This document shows positions 44,377-53,286 of a DNA stretch of 64,000 bases, in pieces. Position numbers and translations under genes: made by a program. Source of the DNA: Spirochaetales bacterium (GTDB taxonomy: Bacteria; Spirochaetota; Spirochaetia; JABEVK01); assembly GCA_947478845.1 (NCBI GenBank), contig CANJXC010000010.1:1-64000 (forward strand), read 5' to 3'. Under the pieces are notes generated by a model that saw only the letters and a list, made by a program, of their open reading frames with translations, was not told the origin of the DNA and made no database searches. How positions within the stretch are numbered: the first letter of the stretch is position 1; each line of letters starts with the position of its first letter.

Positions 44377-46244
44377 TGGAGCTCAACCGTAACTTTAAGG
44401 CCTGGGGTAAGGGGTGTTCCGGGTACCGGATCCTGATGAACGACCCAACCCTCGCCACGGAGCTCTATCGATAGGCCGGCGCGGGTCAAAAGGGGCAAAA
44501 GATCCCGTTTAGAGAGTCCGGATAAGTCGGGCAAAGTGTCGACCAAAATCAGTTTGGAGGGCAGGTCGACCTTCACTGAACCGGGGTGGCTCACGACATC
44601 TTCTCCGATTCGTGGCAGGGCCTTGAGCTGAATGAGTTTTTCCGCCACGAGCTTACCCACCGGTGCCGCAATCTGCCCTCCAAGGTAACTGGCACCCATG
44701 GGGTGTTCGATGGTGAGGTAAATGATGTACTGAGGGTTGTCTGCAGGGAGGTAAAGCAGGACGCTGGCCAAGTAATTTTCTTGCGAATATTTGCCCGTTG
44801 CGGGATCTCGCACTTGGGCTGTCCCCGTTTTTCCCGCCAGATCGTAGCCTTCGATGCGCGCCCGTTTACCCGTCCCGGTCTCAACGGTCCCTTTCAGCAT
44901 TTCCAGCACGCCCCTTGCTGTGGCCGGCTGAATCACTTTACGGACTTCTACCCGTGAGTTCTCGGCCAGAACCTCACCGTCGGCGGCCACCACTTTGCTG
45001 ACTACCCAAGGTTTGAGCATCACCCCTGCGTTGGCGAGTACCGATGCAGCTTGGACAATCTGTAGAGCTGAAACTCCGATTTCTTGGCCCATTGCGATGG
45101 TCGGTTTGGAACGGCCCGACCAACTCGACGAGGGCTGGAGAATACCTGGGCTCTCGCCATTGAGCGAGATTCCCGTTACCTCGCCGAAACCGTAACGTCG
45201 CAAACCTGCCTCAAAGGGCTTGGCCTCGATACGGTCGGAGGCGTATCCGGTGCCGGCATTCGAGGAGTGCAGCAAAATCCCAGCCACGTCGAGCCTACCA
45301 TAGATTGCTAGGTCGCGAATGCGAATTACCTCACCGGTTTTTGGAATGGTCGTTTCATAAAAACCGTTGCACTCAAAAGTATCGGTTGGCTTAAGAACCC
45401 CCGCATCGAGGAGTGTCGAGAGCGAGAAGACTTTAAAGACAGAGCCCGGCTCGTAGGCGCGGATCTGCAAGGCATTGTTGCGCACTTCCTCCGAGGCTTC
45501 CTGCACGTGATTTAGGTCGAACCCAGGGCTGGTGGCCCACACCAGTATTTCCCCCGTTTTCGCAGCCGAAACAAGAATGTTGACCCTTGTCGCCTTATTC
45601 TGGGCCAAGGTCTCGGAGGCGATCTTCTCGACCTCGTACTGCAAGATGGAGTCGATGGTCAGGTAAACGGAAGCACCGATTTTTTCGTTTGTCTTTCCTA
45701 TGATTGCTGGCGCAAGAGCATTGTTGTAGGTGTACTCGATGCCTGCAAGGCCGATGTTGTCGACCCCAACGTACCCCAGAAGCGACGCAGCCAAGGGTCC
45801 CTGGGGGTAACTCCGGTCGAACTCCTCCTCCAGATGAACCCCGTTAAGCTCTCCTTTGGCCTTCAGATCCCGCAGCGCGCCGCTTTCTTTTTGCGACAGC
45901 TTTCTTTTGAGATACTGAAACTGCGGTCCGTTTTTGAGTCGGTCGAACAGGCCTGCGGAGTCGAGGCCGAGGATTTCAGACAACTGCGTGGCGGTTGCCT
46001 CGGCGTTGACAATCTGGGGCCGCCAGAGGGTGGCCGTATTCACTTTGTTGCTCACCGCCAGCAAACGGCCCGAACGGTCGAGAACCGGACCACGTTCCAC
46101 CTGCGTAAAAATCAGCCCTGGTCCTTCTCCGAGGGGGGGAAAGAGCATGATCAATCCATATTGCCCGAGGAGCACCAGAGCCACCAAGGCAGTGAGGCCA
46201 AAGAAAATCTTATAGCGGAGGCCTAGGGGGTTTTTCAAAGCCAC
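44373..46244 (-). CDS. Class B penicillin-binding protein with PASTA domain (FtsI/SpoVD type)
   Basis: A 623-residue transpeptidase with an N-terminal membrane helix (IFFGLTALVALVLLGQYGLIML), a dimerisation domain, and a transpeptidase domain with SxxK as EPGSVFKVF, SSN as HSSNAG and KTGTAQ. One PASTA domain closes it (LPDLSGLSKRDLLPLLTRAG, then VVHQDPVPGTPL). It makes division or sporulation-type crosslinks. GTG at 46244 has GGGGAG before it and overlaps lepB by ten bases; the frame is open beyond it but lies inside lepB. Confidence 0.92.
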   Translation of the reverse strand: MALKNPLGLRYKIFFGLTALVALVLLGQYGLIMLFPPLGEGPGLIFTQVERGPVLDRSGRLLAVSNKVNTATLWRPQIVNAEATATQLSEILGLDSAGLFDRLKNGPQFQYLKRKLSQKESGALRDLKAKGELNGVHLEEEFDRSYPQGPLAASLLGYVGVDNIGLAGIEYTYNNALAPAIIGKTNEKIGASVYLTIDSILQYEVEKIASETLAQNKATRVNILVSAAKTGEILVWATSPGFDLNHVQEASEEVRNNALQIRAYEPGSVFKVFSLSTLLDAGVLKPTDTFECNGFYETTIPKTGEVIRIRDLAIYGRLDVAGILLHSSNAGTGYASDRIEAKPFEAGLRRYGFGEVTGISLNGESPGILQPSSSWSGRSKPTIAMGQEIGVSALQIVQAASVLANAGVMLKPWVVSKVVAADGEVLAENSRVEVRKVIQPATARGVLEMLKGTVETGTGKRARIEGYDLAGKTGTAQVRDPATGKYSQENYLASVLLYLPADNPQYIIYLTIEHPMGASYLGGQIAAPVGKLVAEKLIQLKALPRIGEDVVSHPGSVKVDLPSKLILVDTLPDLSGLSKRDLLPLLTRAGLSIELRGEGWVVHQDPVPGTPLTPGLKVTVELQ

Positions 46245-46732
46245 GGTCTCCCCACAAGGTTGTCCCAAGGCACAAAACCCCAGTCCCGGGAATCTTCCGA
46301 GGCCGACAGGTTGTCTCCTACCACAAACAGCGTTCCCCACGGGACAATGGAAACGGAAGACAACCAGTATTCCTGAGCCTGAGAAAGTGGAACATTTCCT
46401 GATGAAGTATAGAGTTGATGAGATGTAACGACCAATTGCTCACCGCTGGTCGCGGCCACCCGTTTTACGACGAGATGGTTACTTTCAGGAGGTTTGACAA
46501 CGACCAGATCACCGACTCGGGGGGGGTTCCAGAAAACTACTGAATCTCCTATGATAGGCCAGCGGAAGCCGAAGGCCGCCCGGTTGACGAGAAGCACCTG
46601 ACCATCGTGAAAGGTTGGCACCATAGAGGTGCCTTGCACCCTCACAAAAGTGAGAAGGAACGACTGGAGGGCCAAAATGAGGACCGCGCAAAGGGGAAAA
46701 ATCAGCAGGTAGGCCCTGCCGTGCTTTTTCAT
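46235..46732 (-). CDS. lepB: Signal peptidase I
   Basis: A 165-residue type I signal peptidase, short as in many spirochaetes. One N-terminal helix (AYLLIFPLCAVLILALQSFLL) is followed by the catalytic Ser36 in QGTSMVPTF and Lys90 in LVVKRVAA, then GDNLSASEDSRDWG. It cleaves Sec and Tat signal peptides at the periplasmic face. It starts the unit with the PBP and DUF115 genes and is divergent from the M23 gene. Confidence 0.93.
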   Translation of the reverse strand: MKKHGRAYLLIFPLCAVLILALQSFLLTFVRVQGTSMVPTFHDGQVLLVNRAAFGFRWPIIGDSVVFWNPPRVGDLVVVKPPESNHLVVKRVAATSGEQLVVTSHQLYTSSGNVPLSQAQEYWLSSVSIVPWGTLFVVGDNLSASEDSRDWGFVPWDNLVGRPWL

Positions 46733-46792
46733 AGAGAATTCATCTTAATCAAGTGCCTCCGGGTTGTCGATACTGTCAGCACGGGAGAGTGC

Positions 46793-47905
46793 ATGAAGGT
46801 TCCAATGCAGATCCAAAAAGTTCAGAAACGCAACCAGTTGACCCGAGCTTACCGACCTCTTCGTCCCGTGCCCGGTTGGGCCACCTCCGCCGGTGACGCA
46901 TACCGCGTCTTGGAAGCAACACTGGTAAGCCGCTTGGAAGACAACCCCTTTCAGGTGCTTCCCTTCGGCCTCGCCCTCTTGGCCTTTATCGTCCTTTTGG
47001 GGTTACTTTCCCCCGTACTGATCCCGGCGCGCGATTTCCGTCTTCCCGGGGACGTCATGGAATTGCCCCAGGACGTGAAACTTCCTCACCTGCTGCTCAA
47101 CAGCCCTGACCTAGGAAACCTTCTCGTGCAGGACTCGCCGGAGGTCTCGATCGCCGAAGCGGTCATCAGCGAAAAAATTCCACCCCTGGAAACGCAAGAC
47201 TACGTGTTAAAAAAAGGCGACATGATTTCGGCGATCGCGAATAAATACAACCTCAACCTAGGAACCATTATCAGCTTCAACAACATTCGGAACGTGCGTC
47301 ACGTTGGGGTTGGCACCTCCCTCGTAATTCCCAACTCCGTGGGAGTTTTGTACACCGTGAAGAAAGGTGACAGTCTCTCAGGTATATCACGGACCTGGAA
47401 GATTGCCTACGAAACGGTTCTTGAAGCCAACCGGTTGACAACTCCCGTTTTGGTTCCTGGGCAGAAGGTTTTTCTCCCTGGCGCCAACCTCTCATCCCGC
47501 GATCTGCGCGAGGCGCTCGGTGAACTGTTCATCTTGCCTACCAACGGAATCATCACCAGCCGCTTTGGCACTCGCAGGGACCCGTTCACTGGCGTGCGGA
47601 CCTTCCACAATGGAGTGGATTTCGCCAACGCCATGGGCACTCCTGTTCGGGCAGCCATGGAAGGGCGTGTAACCGACACCGGCTTCAATTCATCCTATGG
47701 AAATTACGTGCTCATCAGCCACGAAGGTGGGTTTCAAACTCTTTATGGTCACCTGAAGAAGTTCTTGGTATCCGACGGACAGTACGTGAACCAAGGCCAG
47801 CAAGTGGGACTCATGGGCAATACGGGCTACAGTACCGGTACACACCTGCATTTCTCGATTTTCAAATGGAATAATCCACTGAATCCACTCAACTATCTGT
47901 ACTAG
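46793..47905 (+). CDS. M23 peptidase with two LysM domains
   Basis: A 370-residue protein. A positively charged N-terminus leads to a membrane helix (VLPFGLALLAFIVLLGLLSPVLIP), then two LysM domains (YVLKKGDMISAIANKYNLNLGTIISFN, and YTVKKGDSLSGISRTWKIAYETVLEANRL) and an M23 domain with RTFHNGVDFANAMGT, SHEGGFQTLYGHLKK and GTHLHFSIF. The zinc ligands are all kept. It is divergent from lepB. I chose ATG at 46793, preceded by GGGAGAG; the frame extends further upstream into lepB on the other strand. A 39-residue peptide gene follows after 25 bases. Confidence 0.9.
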   Translation: MKVPMQIQKVQKRNQLTRAYRPLRPVPGWATSAGDAYRVLEATLVSRLEDNPFQVLPFGLALLAFIVLLGLLSPVLIPARDFRLPGDVMELPQDVKLPHLLLNSPDLGNLLVQDSPEVSIAEAVISEKIPPLETQDYVLKKGDMISAIANKYNLNLGTIISFNNIRNVRHVGVGTSLVIPNSVGVLYTVKKGDSLSGISRTWKIAYETVLEANRLTTPVLVPGQKVFLPGANLSSRDLREALGELFILPTNGIITSRFGTRRDPFTGVRTFHNGVDFANAMGTPVRAAMEGRVTDTGFNSSYGNYVLISHEGGFQTLYGHLKKFLVSDGQYVNQGQQVGLMGNTGYSTGTHLHFSIFKWNNPLNPLNYLY

Positions 47906-47930
47906 AACGTGCAAAAGACATGGAGGTCCA

Positions 47931-48050
47931 ATGCGCAAGTTTATGATCGTGCTGGTGTTAATGCTGGCGGTGTTTACTTTTGTGGGAGCGCTTGATGAAC
48001 CATCGAGCGAGGCTGCGCTGGCATCGAGCCCCAGCACTCAGCTTCACTGA
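47931..48050 (+). CDS. Small exported or membrane-anchored peptide, 39 residues
   Basis: A short frame with GGAGG four bases before its ATG. The protein is MRKFMIVLVLMLAVFTFVGA then LDEPSSEAALASSPSTQLH: two basic residues, a 16-residue hydrophobic run and a polar, Ser-rich tail, like a signal peptide with a short mature part or a small anchored peptide. It lies 25 bases after the M23 gene, and two hairpins follow. Not a family I recognise. Translation signals and composition make it likely to be real. Confidence 0.6.
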   Translation: MRKFMIVLVLMLAVFTFVGALDEPSSEAALASSPSTQLH

Positions 48051-48051
48051 G

Positions 48052-48080
48052 GCCTAGCAAACCAGGAGGGTTTGCTAGGC
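48052..48080. repeat. Perfect 12-base-pair hairpin without T-run
   Basis: Arms GCCTAGCAAACC and GGTTTGCTAGGC around the five-base loop AGGAG, two bases after the small peptide's stop. No T-run follows, so it may act as an mRNA 3' stabiliser or a weak terminator. Confidence 0.6.
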
Positions 48081-48175
48081 GGGAGTTCTGACACTAAAGA
48101 CTGACTCACCTATCGCTGGTTCCGCCAAACATCCAGACCGCGACGCTGGTCAACCGGTGGAAACCAGTGCCACCG

Positions 48176-48219
48176 GCCACCGCTTTTAAGCGGTTTGCAA
48201 AAAGTCGCTTGGCGGTGGC
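48176..48219. repeat. Nested inverted repeats between the small peptide and DJ-1 gene
   Basis: Outer arms GCCACCGC (48176-48183) and GCGGTGGC (48212-48219) enclose inner arms AAGCG (48188-48192) and CGCTT (48206-48210). It reaches the last base of the convergent DJ-1-type gene. The 48081-48218 gap holds this and no gene that I can see. It may be a bidirectional terminator-like structure or part of a structured RNA. Confidence 0.5.
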
Positions 48220-48794
48220 TACGGCGTCATGAAAAGGGTTTCACGGGCAACCCGGTCGGCAACACTCTGACCACAGAGCAAACCGATGAGTGTTAGGGCA
48301 AACTCAGGAGCTGTCGCCACTGCTCGGCTGGTGATCAGTCGCCCGTCAACAACGACACAGTCCTCGAGGTAAGTGCCCCCAAAGGCCTCATTGTCTGTGC
48401 CGGGGAATCCCGTCCAGCGGCGGCCTCGTAACCTTCCGGTGGGTCCGAGTACCGTAGAGGGAGCGGCACAAATCGCAGCCACGAGTCGCGAGGACAGACC
48501 CACATCAACCATAGCCTGAACTGCGGGCGAAGCAGCCAAGTTGTTGGCCCCAGGCAAGCCCCCGGGCAGAACCAATGCATCCCAGTCGAAAAGAGACCCT
48601 TCATTAACCGAGCTTGAAAGCACCGTGCTGGGAAGCACGACATCACAGGTAACCTTTAGTCCACGCTTGCTGATGACTTCTCGGGTCAGGCCTGCAACCG
48701 TTACTGTCAACCCAGCTCGGCGGCAGAGGTCTATTGGCGCTACGGCTTCCATTTCTTCAAAGCCTTGCGCCAAGACCACCACCACGTGTGCCAT
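48219..48794 (-). CDS. DJ-1/PfpI-family protein
   Basis: A 191-residue protein with the family nucleophile in VAAICAAP (Cys109), the supporting Glu15 in GFEEMEAVAP, and ALVLPGGLPGANNL. Family members include protein deglycase/glyoxalase III-like enzymes and Yaj-type stress chaperones. The start overlaps the stop of the helicase gene by one base, so the two are coupled. Confidence 0.88.
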   Translation of the reverse strand: MAHVVVVLAQGFEEMEAVAPIDLCRRAGLTVTVAGLTREVISKRGLKVTCDVVLPSTVLSSSVNEGSLFDWDALVLPGGLPGANNLAASPAVQAMVDVGLSSRLVAAICAAPSTVLGPTGRLRGRRWTGFPGTDNEAFGGTYLEDCVVVDGRLITSRAVATAPEFALTLIGLLCGQSVADRVARETLFMTP

Positions 48795-50746
48795 CAGTTC
48801 TTCTTACCTAACCCCAGCAGGTTAGCGAGTCTGCCAAACAGACCCCCACTTTTTTTCGGAACCTCTTGGGGAGCCGGTTTGAAGTCTTCACCATATTTCG
48901 ACTTGTAATAGTCAAGGCGATCTTTCGATGGTGGCTGCCCCGGTTTCCCTGGGCCTTTTCCGGCGTTGGCACCCCGGCGATTGTCCCTGCCTCGTCCGCC
49001 CTCGCGGTGACGCCCGGCGTCTCTGTTCCGGTTGCCTGCCTGGCCTTGGCCTTGGACGTGCCCCTCACGACCTGTGGGACCCGTGGCTCCAACTTCCCCC
49101 GCGCCGGAAGCTCCCGCGTTGCGGTTGTCGTTCCCGCGGCCCCGGTCGCGACTGGCGCGACCGGAGTTACCTTCTCGAGGCGTTCCGTCTTCTTTGCGGG
49201 GATTTCGGCCCTTCTTGGAAGGTCCTACAGCGGCCGCGGCGGCGGCAATACGCTCCCCCTGGCTCGACTTAGTACCCTTGGTTTCCATGCCATCCTTGAG
49301 GAAACGCATACCTGTGACCTCGTTTACCAGGGGTGAGGAGCGGATGGTCATCGGCTTATCGCGTTCACGACCCCGGTCCGGACGGCCATCCCGGCGGCCC
49401 CCCTCGGAGCGGCCTGCATCAGGGCGAGGTCCATCTCTGCGTGGCGCACCTTCGCGGCCGGCGGGGTGTTCGCGCGGTGGAACTCCACGGGGTGGGCCTC
49501 CACGGGAACCATCTCGACCACCCCGACTTCCTTCACGTCCACGTCCACGGCCGTCACGGTCCCGGGGGCGTTCGTCGTCGTCTACCTGGATGTGAATACC
49601 CTTGCTCTTGTCGTCTACGGAGTCGGCATCTGTGAACCACGACACCGGAATCTTGACGTTGGCAAACTCTTCGATGGCTTTGAGCCCGTACACATACTTT
49701 TCGCAAGCGAGGGAAACAGCCTTTCCAGACTGCCCCGCGCGGGCGGTACGGCCGATCCGGTGCACGTAATTCTCAGCTTCGGTGGGCAAATCGTAATTCA
49801 CAACCAAATCGAGGCCGTTGATATGCAAGCCTCTGGCGGCCACGTCGGTGGCTACGAGAACAGGTGTCTTGCCAGCCTTCATATCTTCGATGATCTTCAG
49901 GCGTTTGGCCTGCGGAAGGTCACCCATGATGTATTCGGTCTCGTAACCGTTAATTTCCAGCCTTTTGGCCACACGCACTGCATTGTGCTTTGTGTTGGTA
50001 AAAATAATCACCGTTTTGGCATTCTCTTTTTTCATCACGCCAAGAAGAACGCCAAACTTTTCTTCAGTGCTGACGTGATAAAGCTCCTGAGTGATCTTCT
50101 CAACCGTGACGTGTTCCGGCTCGATAACGATTTGTCCGGGGTCGCGCATGTACTCCCAAGCCAAGTTCATCACGTTCGGTGACAGTGTTGCGCTGTAGAG
50201 CATGGTCCTGCGGTCTTCCGGCGGACTCATTGTCCGCAGCATCTGGCGCAGGTCCGGATAAAAACCCATATCGAAAAGGCGGTCGGCCTCATCGATGACC
50301 AGGATTCCCACGTCAGCAAAGCTTGCCTTGCCTTGCCCCACAAAATCGAGCAGACGTCCGGGGGTACCGATCATCACATCGACCCCTTCTGAAAGAAGCT
50401 TCTCTTGCTGGGCGTAACCTACACCACCATAAAAGCTTCCTATGCGGAAGTTTAGGTGCTTACCTAAAGCGGAGGCTTCTTTTTCAATCTGGTCGGCCAA
50501 CTCGCGGGTGGGGGCAATGACCAGCATCTTCCGCCCCTGGAACTTAGGGTCGGTCAACATCAGCTGGAAGCCCGAAATGAGAAACGCAGCGGTCTTGCCG
50601 GTTCCGGTCTGCGACTGGGCTTCAATGTCTTTGTTCTGTGCAATCAGCTGAAAGGTTTCCACCTGCACCGGTGTAGGTTCGACAAAGCCCATGTCCTTGA
50701 TTCCTGCAAGGAGCTTGTCGTTAAAGGAGTACTCGTCAAATGTCAT
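48794..50746 (-). CDS. DEAD-box RNA helicase with RG-rich tail
   Basis: A 650-residue RhlE/DeaD-type helicase. It shows the Q motif TPVQVETFQLI, Walker A SQTGTGKTAAF, DEAD in VIDEADRLFD, SAT in YSATLSPN, and HRIGRTARAG. About residues 395 to 610 form a low-complexity tail with repeated RDG, GRG and RGG-like steps, typical for RNA binding, and the last 40 residues are conserved-looking (KDRLDYYKSKYGEDFKP). It remodels ribosomal or mRNA structures, often in cold or low nutrients. Coupled with the DJ-1-type gene. Confidence 0.93.
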   Translation of the reverse strand: MTFDEYSFNDKLLAGIKDMGFVEPTPVQVETFQLIAQNKDIEAQSQTGTGKTAAFLISGFQLMLTDPKFQGRKMLVIAPTRELADQIEKEASALGKHLNFRIGSFYGGVGYAQQEKLLSEGVDVMIGTPGRLLDFVGQGKASFADVGILVIDEADRLFDMGFYPDLRQMLRTMSPPEDRRTMLYSATLSPNVMNLAWEYMRDPGQIVIEPEHVTVEKITQELYHVSTEEKFGVLLGVMKKENAKTVIIFTNTKHNAVRVAKRLEINGYETEYIMGDLPQAKRLKIIEDMKAGKTPVLVATDVAARGLHINGLDLVVNYDLPTEAENYVHRIGRTARAGQSGKAVSLACEKYVYGLKAIEEFANVKIPVSWFTDADSVDDKSKGIHIQVDDDERPRDRDGRGRGREGSRGGRDGSRGGPPRGVPPREHPAGREGAPRRDGPRPDAGRSEGGRRDGRPDRGRERDKPMTIRSSPLVNEVTGMRFLKDGMETKGTKSSQGERIAAAAAAVGPSKKGRNPRKEDGTPREGNSGRASRDRGRGNDNRNAGASGAGEVGATGPTGREGHVQGQGQAGNRNRDAGRHREGGRGRDNRRGANAGKGPGKPGQPPSKDRLDYYKSKYGEDFKPAPQEVPKKSGGLFGRLANLLGLGKKN

Positions 50747-50808
50747 AAAATCCTTTGAAAACTGCGGCCCAAAAGGGGCCCTGTAGAGAAATTCGCTTTA
50801 GTATAGGG

Positions 50809-51342
50809 TTATTTGCGGAACAAATCTAGTCGTAGCCCGGGAACCAGACTACGGGGCAGGATATCTCGTTCGAGCAGGAGGTCGAGCAGCGAGATGAGTC
50901 CGTAGAACAACGCAATGAGGACGAACCAAGCCAGACGGAAGAATCCGTCAGGAAGCGGTTCCGAAGGAGCAGGCAATACGAGGGTTAGGTCAATAGCCGC
51001 CTCGGGCAATCGAAAGCTCTGACCCTGAATCACCTTGACAGGTATGTCTCCCGCTCGGTACCAACCCAACTGGCGGGCTTCGAGTTCGATGGCCTGCGAA
51101 CTCGTTTTTAGGGCGTCGAAGCGAGCTTGCAACCTGAGGTTGTCGTTTTCGAGAGCCACTAGCTGCCGGTCAAGGCGCTCGACATCAGAGCGCACTCGGG
51201 CTGTCTCTAGAACCCCATTTGGTCCTGTAACGATTTGGAGAAGGCAGAAGGCAGCTGTGGCCAACCACATGGAAAGGAGGATTTTTTTCCCTTTCATTCC
51301 TTCGATTAACGGTGAGGGGGACTGAAAACTATAAAAAAACAT
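50809..51342 (-). CDS. FtsB/DivIC-like septum protein
   Basis: A protein of up to 177 residues. A membrane helix (ILLSMWLATAAFCLLQIV) is followed by a coiled coil (DVERLDRQLVALENDNLRLQARFDAL) and EARQLGWYRAGDIPV, as in FtsB/DivIC divisome proteins. Unlike those, it has a second membrane helix near the C-terminus (RLAWFVLIALFYGLISLLDLLL). The start is uncertain; ATG at 51297 would shorten the N-terminus by 15 residues. A short gap separates it from the helicase gene. Confidence 0.7.
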   Translation of the reverse strand: MFFYSFQSPSPLIEGMKGKKILLSMWLATAAFCLLQIVTGPNGVLETARVRSDVERLDRQLVALENDNLRLQARFDALKTSSQAIELEARQLGWYRAGDIPVKVIQGQSFRLPEAAIDLTLVLPAPSEPLPDGFFRLAWFVLIALFYGLISLLDLLLERDILPRSLVPGLRLDLFRK

Positions 51343-51426
51343 GGCGTAAAGAACCTTTCTTCTGTATCATTAAGCTTGGGTTTGTCTCGCCGATAATGGA
51401 GTCAAACTCTGGGACAGGAGACCGCT

Positions 51427-53286
51427 ATGCCCAACGACAAGGATTTTGAGCTCGACGATTTGGAACCTTTCCCCTTTGATGATGTCCCCTTGGAGGGAGA
51501 CTCTGCCAAAGGCGAAGCTTCCGACGAGTTTGGAGTTTGGGTGAAAAGTGCTCCCGAGGATGTAGAACAAGGGATCTCCGGGTCTGCCGCCGACCAGGAC
51601 ATTGACTTTCCTCATCTTGATGACCTACCGGCCTTAGACGACTTTTCTCACTCCGATGATCCGCCCCGCGAATCGGAGTTTCCCAGCCTTGATGATCTGG
51701 ATCACCTTCCTAGTCTGGACCTCACCGACATGGACATTCCTCCCCCCGCCCCAGTAGCGGCGGAACTTGCCGAGGAAGATTTTCTCTCGAGCGAGGAACT
51801 GGCCAGCCTTGACGACCAGTTTGACCTTGTGTCAGTCAGTGCTGAACCGCTCGAGGGCGAAGAGGACCCGCTGGCAGATGATTTCGACACTCTTGATTCT
51901 GGCCCTGGGACAACTGAGGTTGACAGCGAGGGAGAACCGATGTCCCTCGACGACTTTGTGAGCCTAGATGAAGGTCCACAGACCTCTGGAAGTTCTCAGT
52001 TTTCAGCGAAGGCAGTTTCTCCGCAAGGCGCAGACGAGTTTGATGACGATTTCCTCGATATGGAACTGGACATGAATGACGATATCGAAGACCAGGCGCT
52101 GGAAGTTCTGGAACCTGCCCAAACAGCGGCCGAGGCTTCCGATGCCGTTGACCCCGTGACGGAAGACATAGAGCTGTCGGAGTTCGACGGTTTCGACGAA
52201 ATGAGTCATTTTGAGGAGAAGGTGCAACCCGAAGTTCGGGGTGAAACCGCAGAGTTTGACATCGACCTAGACCCCCATGACCTCAGCTTGGGAGCGGTTG
52301 GAGAGTTCGAGGAAACCGGTCTTGGCGACTCACTCGACCCCGACGACCAGAATGACCTCGAAAAGCTTCAGGTTCTGGAAGACGACTTGACGAGCGGCAT
52401 CCGAGGACCGGGACCAGCGGCGCCGATGAGTTCGCTCGCCGCTTCCGGAAGCGACTTGGCTGCGACCATACTCAGCAAGATTGAGCAGGAACTCTCCTCC
52501 ATCAAGAAAGAAATCGCCGACCTCAAAAAAAATCTCACAGGGTACCGACCAGTTGCCCCGTTGGTCGCTGAACCGGAAGACGCCGGTTTACCTGAATTGG
52601 CAGACATTCCCCCTCACCACGAGCACAAAGGCTTCTTTGATGAGGAAGATGACGAGACAATTGCCCTTACCGGTGACGAGCTAGACACACTGCTTCTCTC
52701 GGCTGACATCAGCGAGGCGGAAGACAGCGGGGTCACGCTTGACGAGGATTTGATCGTGACAGACGACGAGGGAAACCTCCCTCCGCTTTCGGATTTTTCG
52801 GCTCCTGAAAACGAGTTCGACTCGTCTCCCGAAGAAGGACATGTGACCGATGAAGAGTTCTTCGCCGGAACTTCTCTCGAGAACGAGGAAGATTCGCTGT
52901 TTGACGAACCAACCGGTGGCGTTCCCGAAAGCATCGAACTCGAAGACGATGATTTCCCCGATGTTCTGGACGGGGATCAAACTGTGGACGTCTTGGGTGA
53001 GGCATCAAACCCTGGAATCACCGACGAAGAGGAAACGGTTTTTGAATCCACGGATGTCGAAGAAACTCCGGTCGCGCCCGCTACTCCGGTTGAAGCTTCG
53101 TCGGCCAGTGCAACTGCCTCACCCGCCAACCTCCCTGAAAGTATGCGCGGTGAGCTAAGGGCGGTTTTGACCTACATGGACAAACTGCTAGTGTCACTTC
53201 CCGACGATAAGATTCAGGAGTTTGCTGAGTCTGAGCATTTCGAAGTGTATAAAAAACTTTTCGAGGAACTGGGGTTGAAAGAGTAA
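51427..53286 (+). CDS. Very acidic, low-complexity protein
   Basis: A 619-residue cytoplasmic protein, strongly enriched in Asp and Glu, with recurring DDLxxLDD, LDDFxxLD and EEDFLS motifs through the first 270 residues (for example DLDHLPSLDLTDMD). One short coiled-coil segment lies at LSKIEQELSSIKKEIADLKKNL (about residues 350-372). The last 55 residues (SMRGELRAVLTYMDKLLVSLPDDKIQEF, then HFEVYKKLFEELGLKE) look structured and may be the conserved part. No known family. GGAG precedes the ATG. It is the first gene of a plus-strand series with the frameshifted gene and two DUF115 genes, so it may be a scaffold for them. Confidence 0.72.
   Translation: MPNDKDFELDDLEPFPFDDVPLEGDSAKGEASDEFGVWVKSAPEDVEQGISGSAADQDIDFPHLDDLPALDDFSHSDDPPRESEFPSLDDLDHLPSLDLTDMDIPPPAPVAAELAEEDFLSSEELASLDDQFDLVSVSAEPLEGEEDPLADDFDTLDSGPGTTEVDSEGEPMSLDDFVSLDEGPQTSGSSQFSAKAVSPQGADEFDDDFLDMELDMNDDIEDQALEVLEPAQTAAEASDAVDPVTEDIELSEFDGFDEMSHFEEKVQPEVRGETAEFDIDLDPHDLSLGAVGEFEETGLGDSLDPDDQNDLEKLQVLEDDLTSGIRGPGPAAPMSSLAASGSDLAATILSKIEQELSSIKKEIADLKKNLTGYRPVAPLVAEPEDAGLPELADIPPHHEHKGFFDEEDDETIALTGDELDTLLLSADISEAEDSGVTLDEDLIVTDDEGNLPPLSDFSAPENEFDSSPEEGHVTDEEFFAGTSLENEEDSLFDEPTGGVPESIELEDDDFPDVLDGDQTVDVLGEASNPGITDEEETVFESTDVEETPVAPATPVEASSASATASPANLPESMRGELRAVLTYMDKLLVSLPDDKIQEFAESEHFEVYKKLFEELGLKE

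Noticed and set aside
51427-53286. Acidic protein as a low-complexity artefact
   Set aside because: It has a good ribosome site, a long uninterrupted frame, a coiled coil and a structured tail, so I kept it as a gene.
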